64,000 bases of DNA, taken from positions 2,046,501-2,110,500 of the forward strand of contig JAOTOL010001605.1 of assembly GCA_034440575.1 (NCBI GenBank). The letters are read 5' to 3'. This DNA is from Imbricaverruca yamaguchii (lineage: Eukaryota; Arthropoda; Thecostraca; Neoverrucidae). Made by a program: the position numbers and the translations under genes. The notes beneath the pieces were generated by a model. It searched no databases, was not told the origin of the DNA, and was given only the letters and a program-made list of their open reading frames with translations. This document shows, in pieces, positions 14,194-26,310 of this stretch (the first letter of the stretch is position 1; every line of letters starts with the position of its first letter).

Positions 14194-14621
14194 ATCTAGT
14201 GTATGTTTGGGCGTTAAGGGGAGGGGGCCGAGCCCCGTTGGCTGGATAAAATCTGGTCCATTCTGGATGCATGCGCATACTTCCACGGGGCAAAGGGTCC
14301 TTCTACATACATATGTTGCAATGATATGAAAATGGTAGGCTGTCTCCCGAACAATGCGTTAAAGTTATTTTGCTGACATTGAAAGGTCGCATTCATTTAG
14401 CAGCATTTGTTCCTAAAATGGCATTCGATCGTCGTAATCCAGATCAAATATATCGTCGTGATAGTCGTGAATCAAATATAAGCACACACATGGTCATGCA
14501 AGTTAAAGGTTTACGATGGCGACACAGTGATGGTGAGCTAGATAGCACTCAAGTATGCGATGCCTCAATCATGAGATTCCTCAGTGATCTTGTGAAGCAC
14601 CCGCGAGTCATATTGGTAAGC
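14194..14621. other. Spacer, nothing recognised
   Basis: A 130-codon plus-strand open frame (14370-14768) partly overlaps the LINE relic and shows no homology that I recognise. Confidence 0.5.
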
Positions 14622-15890
14622 TCACTTGGGAGTCCATTGTATAGAAATTTGGCCACGATGGCGGAACCGTTTACCGGCTTCGGTTTTGGAGCGCGGGACG
14701 GTGTACAATCTGTCATGTCGAGTACTCCAATCGCTGGGGTTGCGGTTTTCCAGAAAGGCTGCCACTAGTGGCCCTGTTTCACGGCGATCGAGCACCTTGT
14801 GAGCGAGGAATAATGTGGCAAAGTCCGCTAGCTTCGGTGTAGACAACCACCCCGGCAGTTCACGCAGATCAGAGACGTGGTCGAGTTTGCGTCGGCCGAA
14901 ATTCACTCTAGCTCTAAAATTCAAAGTCTTCTGTATACTGTCGAGGTTTTTTTTGGATCCATTTTCGTATACCGAGACACTATCTGACTTGCGAAAGGAC
15001 CAGAACAGTGACCACAGTGCACCGAGGATGCCCGCCCGCAGGTAAGTAGTGTCACACATGAGAGATACCGACGAGGATCCCGGTACACTGACGACTCAGC
15101 AGGTTTGCGTGGGTGTCCCAAGAACGCGTTCTGTCGAAAGTAATGCCCAGATTGTTTACCCCAGAGCATGGTTCGAGAGTGACTCCGCGAAAAATGGCAT
15201 GCACTTTGGGAGGTTGCGCGGATTTTACCAACTTCCGAAAACCATGAACTGAATTCTACCAGCATTTACTTTAAGAACATTTGGACAGAACCACTGACCG
15301 AAAGAAGCTTGCGAATTTTCCATACGCGAGATAACCGCAAGAATTTCGTTATTTTTGCCCGTAGCTATAACTTGCGTGTCGTCGGCGTACTGTGCGACCA
15401 TAGATTCCTCAGAGAACAGCCACCGGTCATTGGCAAATGCGGTGAACAACAAGGGCCCGAGGACAGACCCTTGGGACACGTCCATCCTGTCCGGGAGAGG
15501 ACGCGCGTCCTCAACTGGCCAGTATGATCCCTCAGTGTCACACTCAGTGTGTCCCTGCAAGTACGCAGCGAACCATGCTGTGTCGATGCCACAAAGGCTC
15601 AGATTTCGTAGCGATATGCTGTGGTCCATGACGTCAAAGCACTTGCTGAGGTCAATCAAGCACAGCATATCAATCTCCCTTCTATCGGTGGAGGCGAGGA
15701 CGCGATCTGTGACTGCGATCAGCGCAGTTTCAATTGAGTGGTGAGGACGGAAACCGTGCTGGGAGGACGAAAAGAGACAGTTATTGGTGATGGAGCGATG
15801 GAGAATTCACTCTGCCACTTTAGTGATAATAGGCACGATGTAAATTTGCCGGAAATTGGATGGTCAGAGTTACCTCTGTATTTCAAAATG
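14622..15890 (-). pseudogene. Non-LTR retrotransposon (LINE) relic, reverse transcriptase and C-terminus
   Basis: On the minus strand, from 15890 downward: NFRQIYIVPIITKVAE, a stop, QHGFRPHHSIETALIAVTDR, then a block open from 15668 to 15225 with LIDLSKCFDVMDHS, VSQGSVLGPLLF and the catalytic YADDTQ. After frame changes follow VNNLGITFD and LNFRARVNFGRRKLDHVSDL, the usual post-RT region of jockey/CR1-like elements. Stops and frameshifts mean it is dead. No 5' ORF1 and no clean 3' end were found. Confidence 0.85.
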
Positions 15891-16708
15891 TGATGGTCGA
15901 TTCGGTGTATTCAGAGGTCGAGAATGTCTGAGCGGATAAGTCGGTGTTGACGATGCGTAGCACACGAATGCGAAGGCCGTTCGAGTCACATGATGTAGAG
16001 CGTCGCATCCTGAAGATCGTTCGCTGCAGATAGTCGCAACGGATGGGGGTCAAAGTGAAGGCACAAGCGCCAACGCGGCCAAGCGTCAACAAGGGCACCA
16101 AATTCCCTCAGGGAATCTGGTGTCCACAGAGCAGACGAAAATCTCAGCCGCTACTTTGGGTCCAACAGAACAAATACGTCATTCAACTGGTCACCAGATA
16201 TGTCGGGCATCATTCACTGATTAGCCCTTTGAGCGCTTACTACAGACTGAATGCTTCGCTACACCGCCATAGCTCCGTGGTCGTATATCCTGTTCTGAAT
16301 CTCTGTTGGAGTGCCGAGGCGGATCGCTGCTCGCACTGCTCGGTTGATCTGAGACTTGACGCCGGCGCGCCATTAGCTGACGTGTGTCGGGGGACGACCG
16401 GGAGAGCTGCTGCGAACGGTCAGTGTCTTCAGATGCGCGTGCCGGCCGAGCATTGGTAGAGAGCACGACAGGAGCACACTCCACTTGCTGACAGCTGGTG
16501 TGAGGTTATAAGCAGCCCACTCAGCGATGTTCAGGTTGGTATCAAAAGCAACGAGGTCACTACGTTTCAGTCAGCTAGATAAAACTGACACAGGTTCAGA
16601 CGTAGGCGTGGGACAGCGGGACATATACAAACAAGGTGATGTGGGCTAAAATGACAACATACTAGCGATTGGATATGCTAACGTCCAGTCATTAGTTCCA
16701 GTAGCGCA

Positions 16709-16710
<2 letters not shown>

Positions 16711-16745
<35 letters not shown>
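16711..16745. repeat. (GA)n microsatellite
   Basis: About 17 pure GA units. Confidence 0.97.
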
Positions 16746-16747
<2 letters not shown>

Positions 16748-16869
16748 CTAACGGGGCTATAGCCCACCCCATCGTGCCAGAGGGGCCCCAATGCGGCGCA
16801 CTCCGCGCGGGGAAATTTAGTTTTGTTTTCCCGCTGGGAGCCAGTAACAACTGGCTTCCCGAGAGATGA

Positions 16870-17275
16870 TGGGCTTCCAAAAATTGCGTCCGTCTTCAGA
16901 AAAATTGCAACGGAGCCCTTGGTCAGCGCTTTGGTCAGAAAAATTCCAGTCGAGCCCCCACAATTCCGCTCGGAGGGCCAAAATAGAGACAGTGGGACCC
17001 GAAAACTCTCGTCGGGGCCCGAATTACGTACTAGGGTCCTACAAAATCGAGTTTGGGCCCAAAAATTCGTGTCGGGCCCTAAAATTTGCATCGAGGAACC
17101 GAAATATATACAGTGGGCCCCGAAATATCGCGCTTGGACACCAGCAATTTCGGTCGGATGGCCCAAATAAATACAGCGGGGCCAGAAATATCACACTGAA
17201 ACCCCCAAATTTCCCGCCGGGCCCAGAAAAATTCCGGCCGAGGGCCCAAATAATGACAGCGGAGACCCCTGGACC
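16870..17275. repeat. Degenerate array of about 29-bp units
   Basis: About 14 units alternating a G/C core (GGGCCC, GGGGCC) with AAAAATT and a short CGxxTCG-like step, e.g. GGGCCCAAAAATTCGTGTCG at about 17055. Units are heavily diverged; open frames here come from the repeat. Confidence 0.75.
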
Positions 17276-19013
17276 CGGTTAACCCTGAACAGCATCCGTT
17301 ATTTTCCTAGCTTCTACGGACATAGAGGGTTCGAGGGGATTACAGCATCCACCCTTCGCCGATTCCAAGCCTGGTATGCTAGAGAAACGCCAACCAGCGT
17401 GTAGTTTGCGACAAAATATCACGATTGACACCTAATTTGGCCACATGGCGGACTTGGTGGATTTCTGAGGTGAAGTCAAATCTAAAATATTTGGCGAAAA
17501 GTTATTTATTTCGCAAATGTTGACGAAGTTACTAATGGGTTGCAGAAAAAATGAATGTGGTAATGAATGAAAAAAAGGTGATCCTTAGTTATTTCAGTGA
17601 CATATCGCTCGTGTGACATTTTGTTACATGAGGAACTTGCCAGGTCAAAGTCGTGAACTATTTTCAAAATTTCATTTGAATTTGTGCTCAGTTTCTAGTT
17701 TTTACTTCCTTGGGTAGAAACCGGAAGCAGAATGGGTCCTTTAGCCATTTATCCATACACATAATCTCCTGTTTCATACACCCATGCTCTCGTCCCCATT
17801 CAGAAATCAGCCGGTGGAGCCGCCAATGGAACACTATAATCAGTGGCCGACAACAGGAGAAATACAAATTTCAATATATGAAAAACTTCAAAAGGCTCTC
17901 TTGTGAGCACATAACGGTCTGAATTTGTGACTTCTTAATTGTTGTGTAGGTTTATGGGTCCCTGAACATATATTAGCCTCCCCGTCACATTATCCTAGTT
18001 GCGCCCGTGATTAGTGCAGAAGATGAACTGTGTTCTCCGCACTCTGCAAGAACACAAGCTAGACTTGATGCGCTTAACTGAAGCGTGACTGTCTTCCACA
18101 GTGTCCGACAGAATCCCGGTTTTCCCAGTATGCAGACTAGAGCGTCTTGACCGTCCGGCCCAGCCAGATCGTGGTCGTCCTGCCACCGCAGCCCGAGGTG
18201 GCTGCGTCGACATCCTACGTAAGGAAACCTTCACTATGAAGGCGCTGACCATCTCAAGTGCAGTCCCGCCCTGTGAGACGCGCTGGGTGTCGGTGAGCGG
18301 CGGTGAATGTGCGCTGTCCACTCAAGACCGTCCGGCCGGCCTGTCACGGTGCTCGAGGGTGGAGGACAGGCCGTACCGCTCACGATCATGCGTGGGCGTG
18401 ACCAGACTTATGCGTCCTGGTGTAGTTATCGCATCGAATGTGACTTACCATGCACCGGCGGCTGCGTAGGCGGGTGAAATTTGCGTTCGCAAAAGCTAGG
18501 CGTGGGGCGTTGTGTACGCAAATGCTGGCAGATGGTGCTCGCTTGTGGAGATGGGGTGGTTGATTTCGGATTTATTTCGGCATATGCCCGCTCATGGCGA
18601 TCCGATCCGATCACTCGCTTACGGCACCCGAGAGTCTGCGCTCTGACCGGCAGGGCGGGAGGACGCTGCGAAGGACTTGATGGCGTTGGCAGCAGACGAC
18701 TTCAAGCGCCACTTTGTCTCCGTGGGCACGCGCATTGCGGCTGGCTTCATGGCCGGCAGCAGCGACGTCCCCTTTCCCACAGCGGACGCAATGTGTGACC
18801 ATTGCAAGCCTCAGGCTGCACACCGAGACCCTCCCTGAACTGTCTCGGGTCGTGGCCACCCCGCCCACCGCGGTCGTTACGTGGAACCACCACCGACCTC
18901 CGGCTGCGCCATGACCCTTTCTGAACTGTCACGGGCCATCCGCGACCTGTCTGCGTCGAGAATAGTTGGCATCGACGGCCAACTGCTTGTGAAAATTGTT
19001 TTTAGAAGAAAAA

Positions 19014-19109
19014 AAATATTTGCGAGGAGCGTGCAGCGTGCAGTGCACGTTCGCATATTTTATATATATATATATATAAAATATATGCATTGAGGCCTCG
19101 CAAATATTT
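19014..19109. repeat. Small fold-back with (TA)n centre
   Basis: AAATATTTGCGAGG (19014-19027) and its exact reverse complement (19096-19109) flank a second palindromic core ATATTTTATATA/TATAAAATAT. The structure could fold into a hairpin of nearly 100 nt. Confidence 0.85.
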
Positions 19110-20108
19110 GTTTCCCTGTTAGCGGGCCTCACCTACTTCACATCATCGATGCTCATTTAGCCCCAACGAGTTTCCTGCCTCGTGGAGAAAAAGTCCGCTG
19201 TTGTTCCATTTCACAAATCTTGACCTCGCGAAATTGCTCGTAACTTCCGCCATATTTCCTCTTTTCCTCCTCTTCTCTGCTGGTCTTATTCAAACTGTGC
19301 GACTCAGATTTGCCGGTACTCAGCTGTCCTCTTCTCTGGTCACCAATCGCACACGCTTGTTTCCTTCCAGTATACAGGTCGTGTCATTACACGGAGGACA
19401 CCCTGGTTGCCGCTGTCGAATCGATCACACGTCGCATCGGCACTGCACTGGGCACATTTTTTCGATCATCTCCATCGACCGGGCGACCGTCTATAGAGCA
19501 TATTTGAAGATGATCGCCAAAAAGAACACGACGGAATTAATGTCGACCTACCTCAGCTTCACATAAACAGGATGAACAGCTCCCAACCAATTGGGTTTCG
19601 GACAGTCAATAAATTTAGAGAATATATGTCATCAAATTCTGAGAAAGATTCTGATGATCATGTATGCGTTGGTTGAGGCTCATTAGCGACACATTGTGCG
19701 GATATTAAAACGGTAGAACGTCACAAGATACGAACGATCCGGCAATCGCGGCCAAAACGTCTCAGATATTATTTTTCAGCGTTAGGAGACATCTATCAGC
19801 AAAATACTTGCAGACGGAACGATAGCTCGTTTCCAGGTACGCTTTGGTGGCACAGGCGCAATTAGTACTCCCCCATTTCCAGCACTTCACTATTTTTCCT
19901 CTTCTAGCTCGCCGATAGGCAGAGCAAGATGGCAAGGCACAAATCACCGGAAAACCCACAAGGCACAAATCACCAGAAAGACTAGCGCCATCATGGAAAT
20001 TGTGTGAGAAGTCAAGAAGTTGGTCCAGCCAATCTACACAGGTCAAAGACTTCATCACCTCCCATCTCCCTCGGGTGTCCCACACCGCAGCTGTTTATTT
20101 CATGACTG

Positions 20109-20261
20109 CTGTCGGCATGTTCACTGGGTGGGAGGTCAGAGTGCAAGGGTCAGAGTGTACATCCTCCCCTCCCCCGGAAGCTTTGCACTTTTTGGTTAAC
20201 GGCTTGTGCCAACTTCGAGCCAGTTTGCCCCTCGCCGCATATCCAGTGAACATGCCGACAG
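20109..20261. mobile_element. Short element with perfect 19-bp inverted repeats
   Basis: CTGTCGGCATGTTCACTGG at 20109-20127 and its exact complement at 20243-20261, 115 bp between. Partial relatives of one end recur at 20585-20607 and 21998-22020, each preceded by about 100 bp of shared sequence, so this is a dispersed local family. A non-autonomous DNA element is the simplest reading. Confidence 0.6.
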
Positions 20262-20461
20262 CGGCCCGCTGTCGGCTGTACAGTGGAATGTCCGCCAATG
20301 CCGACATGCAGCCGACACCCGGTCGACATGTACCCAACGTGACGCCTATGTCAGGAAGACGTCGGGCTGCTGTCGGGACGCTAGGGGCGCGCTGTCGGCT
20401 GGGAAGTGACATTTTGAACAACGGTCCGAAGTCGGCCGGCTGCTTTTAATGTCAACCAGAC

Positions 20462-20610
20462 ATCAACCCAGAAATATATTGATATTCCAGATCAGTATGC
20501 AGATATCGGGCCGAGAGTGGCCCAATGTGAACATGCCTTTTCCAAGATGCTGAGTTCGCCCCGACACATGTCGACAGCGTACCGACATCGGCATGTTTAC
20601 TGGGTAATGG
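20462..20610. repeat. Dispersed repeat copy 1 (GCCGAC-rich)
   Basis: GATATTCCAGATCAGT through CGACATCGGCATGTTTACT; aligns by eye with 21896-22020 (GATATTCCAGGTCAGT through CGACATCGGCATGCTTACT). Both end in the 19-bp terminal sequence of the 20109-20261 element. Confidence 0.7.
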
Positions 20611-20665
20611 TGTACCAGCGCCCTTTGAAGAGCGCAGGCACGTACGCCTGCTGCTATGTAAAGAG

Positions 20666-21208
20666 ATGCAGGCGTACGCGCTTCATGATCCTGCTGTGGC
20701 TGAGGCGACTCGGCAGAGTCTAACGAGGCATCTGAGGTACCTGACACAGGAGAACGTCATGCTCGCCCTCTTCGACAGTGAAGTCCCGGTAGAGGAGAGG
20801 CTCGCAATGGTGCAAGCTCTCCTGGATCACACACGACCGATGGAGCATCCCCCCGGGAAGCCGACCTTCCCGAAGACATCCCTCCTGGACGCGTCACATG
20901 ATTTAGCACCATTCGTGAGGCCAAGATCTTGGCTGATGCTCAGCCTGCTGGACAACAGCGGGGCTTGGTTGAAAAACCATCCCAGCCAGTGAGCAGATGA
21001 CGATGAGTATGTTCGAATAGAGAATGAAATGCAGCAGTTGTCAGTCGTGAATGACGCAGCCGAACGTGGTATTAAGGACATTGCCGAGTACACAGACATG
21101 GCTAGAGACGGCAGAGTTAGAAGTCGTATGATCGCAGTGGCGAGTTCACATAGGGCTGCGGTCCCGTCAATGCGGAAAAGCGAGCTGGCTGTGCATCGTG
21201 CATGCTGA
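20666..21208 (+). pseudogene. Broken ORF, uncharacterised TE-associated protein family
   Basis: Open in one frame for 180 codons except for one TGA at 20990-20992. Before it: MQAYALHDPAVAEATRQSL and VEERLAMVQALLDH; after it: EYVRIENEMQQLSVVNDAAE then RGIKDIAEYT. The NDAAERG(I/V)K motif near the end recalls an uncharacterised animal protein family that I associate with transposable elements; this is from memory and unverified. Codon use and GC content exceed the surroundings. Function unknown. Confidence 0.5.
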
Positions 21209-21895
21209 CGGCATGAGACTAGAGTAGACAGTGCAACGTGGCTGGCACAGATGAAGCGCAGATGAGAAACGGATTGTTTTGTCATAGCATTGCACATCAT
21301 CGCCTTAAATGTGCATCTACTTCGCTGTCATTGTGCATTCTCATTCTCACAGTTCGACCTGTATCTAACATAGTGATGTTGATTAGCATACTGATGTTGA
21401 TGTGCCACTGTGAGTTGTCAGTAGGTCAAATATATGTCAATAGGTATATGTCAATTGGTCAAAATAATGGACTGAACTGAAAATAGCATGTTACTGTCTC
21501 GAACCAACCCTTCTATCATTTCTAAATACATTTCTTCACAGATCAAGTCACGGCGATCACTGCAATGCCTTACTCTGATAACCTCTCGTTATTTCCGGTT
21601 GCGTTGGATCTGAAATGGCCGCAGAGAACAATATATATTATGATTCGAACATTTTGTCTGGATTAAAGTTTGTTCTGCTCAATGAAACCTTTTAAATAAG
21701 CCCACTCCCAGGTCTGTGCGATGAAATTGATTTTACACCCCATTGGGGTGGGGTCACTGACTTTGAGGGGCTGGGGGAACAAAACTTAAAGGAGGGGGAC
21801 CAAACTTGGTCAGCTTAGTCTTTGTGTAAAAGAGCACCCCGTTTTGGTCGGGTAGCTTGCACGGCCAACAAGTTTTTTTGGGGGGACACCCTAAT

Positions 21896-22020
21896 GTCGA
21901 TATTCCAGGTCAGTTTGCCTATGTCGGGCCAAGAGCGGCCGGATGTAGGCATGCCGCTCACGAGATGCCGAGCTCGCCCCGATACATGCCGACAGCAGGT
22001 CGACATCGGCATGCTTACTA
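21896..22020. repeat. Dispersed repeat copy 2 (GCCGAC-rich)
   Basis: Second copy of the repeat at 20462-20610, same orientation, roughly 80% identical by eye. Confidence 0.7.
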
Positions 22021-23522
22021 GCGATGAATGCATCCCCAGATAGTGCTGTCCAGCACCGTCAGGCTGATGGAGTACTCTGTTTGAGCGTCGCTGCAATGAC
22101 GTTTGGCGGCCTGGACTTGGCATAGATTGGCCTAGAGTGGACTAGTTGCCAAGAATAGGCGCCCCCTAATTGGAAAAGCGGTCTTTCAACATGCTCAAGG
22201 GTACCCCTTCCCCTCGATGGTGGGCGAATTTTCAGCCGAAGGTGCTCCACCCCTCCCCCTCCATGCTGGATGAATTTTCAGCCGAAGGTGCTCCTCCAGT
22301 CGTGACTTTCACAGTGGCGCTCCTAAGAGGAAATGGCGTCCATCTGGAGTCAAGGTAGCGCCATATCCCATGAGGATGCCTGAATCCGCCCCAGTTGGTG
22401 CCAATTAGTTTCCTTTTTTCCAAAATCTGGCACAGGACATGACACGGGACATGGCACGGGCACGGCAATTTCTGCCAATGCACGGCACAGCACATGACAG
22501 AGCAGGTGGGATGATGGCACGCCAAAAGACACGATAAATGAAAATGGTAGATTTCAGGGAGGGAAATATCGAGTGATGACGAAAACAAACAATACTCGAG
22601 ATGCCACCCGAGAAAAAAAAACAGACAATACCCGAGATGGCGGATTTAGCCCACTGCTTTGGAGGCGATCAGATGTATTTGGGAGCAACTGACGGTTTTG
22701 CTCCTAAATACTTCTGAGTTGTGTGTTATGTGCCCTCGGATTATTAAAGGCAGATGTGTTGTGTTATCTTTTTCATTGCACAATTTTTCAACAGCCATCA
22801 CACCTTCATATTTTCACAAGTCAGTAGAATGTAAATGTCAGGTTTGGCCAGATTTGATTTAGATTCCAAGATATAGTCATGCTTAGCACGTATTCGTCCT
22901 CAGACGATGCCCAAGCAGCACTCATGTCATGCATTTTCACTGGCTGTACAGACAGAGTGAGCGATCTTTCCGAGCGAACGTAGTGATACAATTGCTAAGA
23001 CCCACTTGGTATTGCTTTTTGGATTTAGAAGATATCTTGAACTGGGCCTCTTTTCAAGTGATACTGGCATGAGATGAACTAAGGTGTGTATGGTAGACTT
23101 AATTTACAATCGCACAGGCTAAGAATTAAATATTGCCATTCTTCACCATCGAGAAAGAACACATTCATAGGACTTCAAATCGATAAAAAAAAGTTACATA
23201 CATGAACTTCCAATGTTATACTGAATGTCTGAACGCAGCTGCGTTTGGATCCCACTCCTCGGGCGGGGCGGGGGGTTGGGTGGTTTGGGCATCGTGTCAT
23301 CAGCCGTGTGTAACAACCAATAAAAAAAAACAAACAAACCATCTTGTTGTTAATTTTGGTATGCCCGGGGACATGGTTATCTAACTGGGAGTGTTTCTGC
23401 ACGTCTTGCCCACAACTATTAATAATATATGAACTAATATTATTAACATTAGAAACATTCACATATTAATAATATATGAATATTTCGCCACCACGCATGT
23501 GTGTTCATGGGCTCATAAATTA

Positions 23523-23700
23523 GGGGCGGGGATGGCCGAGTCGTTAAGGTGTCGGGCTATGGGTACCAAAGGTCCCGGGTTCGGATCTAGCGCCACTCAG
23601 GACATTTCCCAATCCCGCGGCCCACCGGCGAAACAGTGTGGGCGGCGCCATTAGCCGTGAACGTGCATAAAGTGTGTCGTCAACCAACCAATAAACAAAC
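23523..23700 (+). mobile_element. tRNA-derived SINE, family A, full length
   Basis: Head GATGGCCGAGTCGTTAAGG, B box GGGTTCGGATC, body shared with the other copies, tail ACCAATAAACAAAC. Flanks GGCTCATAAATTA (23510-23522) and GGCTCGTAGATTA (23701-23713) form a 13-bp duplication with two mismatches, suggesting an older insertion. Confidence 0.9.
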
Positions 23701-26209
23701 GGCTCGTAGATTACTCGCTGGTGTATGAGCAACGGCAGAAACATGGTTGGGAAACTCTTGCGCACTGATAGGACGGAACGTTTCGAAAATTGCATTCACT
23801 GTTCTTTTGTCGGGCTTTCAATTGAGTCGGGCAATGCTGGTCTTCTATACGTCTGGCCGTATTTTTATTTTGATCTTAGGCATCACATCAATTACAAACA
23901 TATCCTCAGTCGACTAAGTGGCCTAAATATAGCATACAAACATAATTGAGCACATGGTCGATTAACACGAGTGCCGGAGGACCTTCCGCATAAAAGGATA
24001 TGCATGGGGTGGAATGAAGCAGCTGTCGTGAGCGATGCAGAGGGGATCTCGATCCATGTCTCGTAGCGTGTCTAAGCTCAAGTAGCAGAAAGGGTATTGT
24101 CGATATTGAATTGGGGCATTCGTCATCAACGCCAAACGAAAACCATGCGGATGCGCACCTGCTGCTTGTTTTATCATAGACGTACACTTGCTACGTGGAC
24201 CATCAAACTATAAGTCGTACTGAGGGTACGCCAACACAGAATAGACAATATGGACTTCAATAGACTACATAATATAGACTACAATAGATCACATAATATC
24301 TAGGAAAAGAAGCCGGTGCACATGGACAGGGGAAAATAAATACCGAGAACGAAACCGGGGCACATGCGAGCGAACATGATTTCTGCGAATGAGAAGGCCG
24401 GAATGACAATAGGTAAGTACAGTACAAGACATCAAATGTGCTCCAATATGTGTGATTCGCTGAGATCACGGAATTAAGATGGTTTTAATTAATCGCGCAC
24501 TAAATGCACTGCATGTATAATATTTCGCTGCTTCTGCACTATTTTGCCGGTCACTGTGGCTGTTCTCAGTATTTCCTATTTCTGATGTCTCTCAGTCCTA
24601 TATGTCCTATGTATCATATATGCTGAAATACGTATGTGTCGCCACTCTCCAAGTTGGTACGTGCCTGCGGAATAGCCAAAGTACCCGTTATAGTACTGGT
24701 CACGGACAATATAGAAGGATTTTTATTACACATGTAGTCAAAAATATATCGGAAGATGAGAATGCCCATTATGAAGATCGGGCATCAGGTGATGGGGTCA
24801 TACAGCATGTTGTGGCCCCGGGAAAAGGACGAGGATGGCAAAAAAATATCATCATTGCATCGTCCACGGCGCGGCTGCCCTGCTAGTACCGAGGACTTCT
24901 GCCAAGGGCGGAATCAGGAATTCCCGTGAGGGAACTTGGCTGATGGGGCGTCATTTCTTTGGAGGGGCGCTACTGCCAAAGTACTTGGAGGCAGGGTCGG
25001 ATGTCAATAAATTTGTCCGCACAAATTCACGCAATTCTGGCTCACAATCTATTCTCACATGGCCACAATCTTCCGGAGGCCACACCGGAGCACGCAGTCC
25101 AAAATCACTCGACACACGTCAGCACGGTGCCAGTTCCGACCGCAGTCTCTCGACCCACACGAAACCTCCCCACTCAACCCCTCTGGGCAAATTGGTTTCG
25201 TCATGTCACGCATGCGCATTGCGTAATCGACCGCAGCGGAGGGCAACTGTTTACAGAGCTCAACAGTAGATGGCAGTACGTATCGTCCGGCATGCCGAAC
25301 GATAATTGACCTGCAAGTCAATTATAGCCGGCAGGCACCGCGCGCACATGTTTCTTAACATCGCATGTAGGTGTGGCACTGAAGGCCCCATGCAAATTGG
25401 CGCCCCTTCGACTGGGAAAATGCTCCACTCCGGGAAGCTCGATTGCATCCCCATCGATTTTTGTTCAGCCAGGGGCTCTTCTTGGAGGGAAAAAGCCCCC
25501 ATTCAGTGCGATTGAGTGAACTCCATAAAATTTTCAGCCAGAGGCGCACCTTGGAAGGCGCCACCCCGCCCCACCCCAGGAAAGACTGGGTGCACACCCC
25601 ACCCGTCAACCTTTTCAGCTTGTGGCGCCCCTCCAGAGAACAAATTCCCCATGACAATTTTTTAGCTAGCTTTTACCTGCAGGGGTGTCTTTTCCTTCCG
25701 AGGAGATCCTCTGGCCGAAAAAAAAACTCCTGGGGATCCATTCGAGCACACCGAAGAAGCGCCTTTCTCTCTTGGAGGGGCGCGTCTGACTAGAAATTAA
25801 AGGGGGTTTACTCAAGCCTTCACTGATGGATGCATTTTCCCGGCATGAAGACCGGCCACCCTTCATGGGAGGAAGGCGCATGTCTCCAGTTCCCCTGTAC
25901 CTGTCTCGGGCTTCTTCATCTGCAAGCCAGCAGCTGGTCGCATTCAGGCTATCATAGTTTTTTTTCTTCTCATTTCTCTGGAGAAGACAGGCCTGAAACC
26001 GATGCAGACGGACTGTGTGTTTTGGGTGGCTGGAATCCAATATTCTCGGTAGGGCAGGCGGCGCCGGTAGGCGCAGTATCTTCCGACGTTGGCCAGTACG
26101 TTGGCCACACTGCAGGGTGTAGTTGCGACGTTAGCTGTGGCGGTCAGTCGCCTGGAAATAACCGTTCTGGATGGTAAGTCGCCAGAGTGAATGGGCGGAC
26201 GTCGCTAGT

Positions 26210-26310
26210 TCCAGGGCCATCGGCGGTGCCATTGTTGAGGCTATCGGCGGGGCCATCCGTGGGGCCATCAACGGGGCCGTCGGTTGGACCATCGGTGGGC
26301 CATCGGTGCC
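26210..26310. repeat. 12-15 bp tandem repeat
   Basis: Variants of GGGGCCATCGGC repeated about seven times. Confidence 0.75.

Larger units (their letters stand above)
15891..20108. other. Repeat-rich spacer
   Basis: Contains a (GA)n run at 16711-16745, a decayed 29-bp array at 16870-17275, and a fold-back at 19014-19109. At about 18675-18800 (plus) the reading DDFKRHFVSVGTRIAAGFM vaguely resembles the pre-RT region of LINEs. Nothing else is recognised. Confidence 0.5.

Noticed and set aside
18101..18469. 122-codon plus and 108-codon minus ORFs as possible genes
   Set aside because: No domain or splice support; GC-rich segment with both strands open.
20990..20992. TGA read as selenocysteine
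   Set aside because: No SECIS-like element was recognised and the ORF looks TE-related; a nonsense mutation is simpler.
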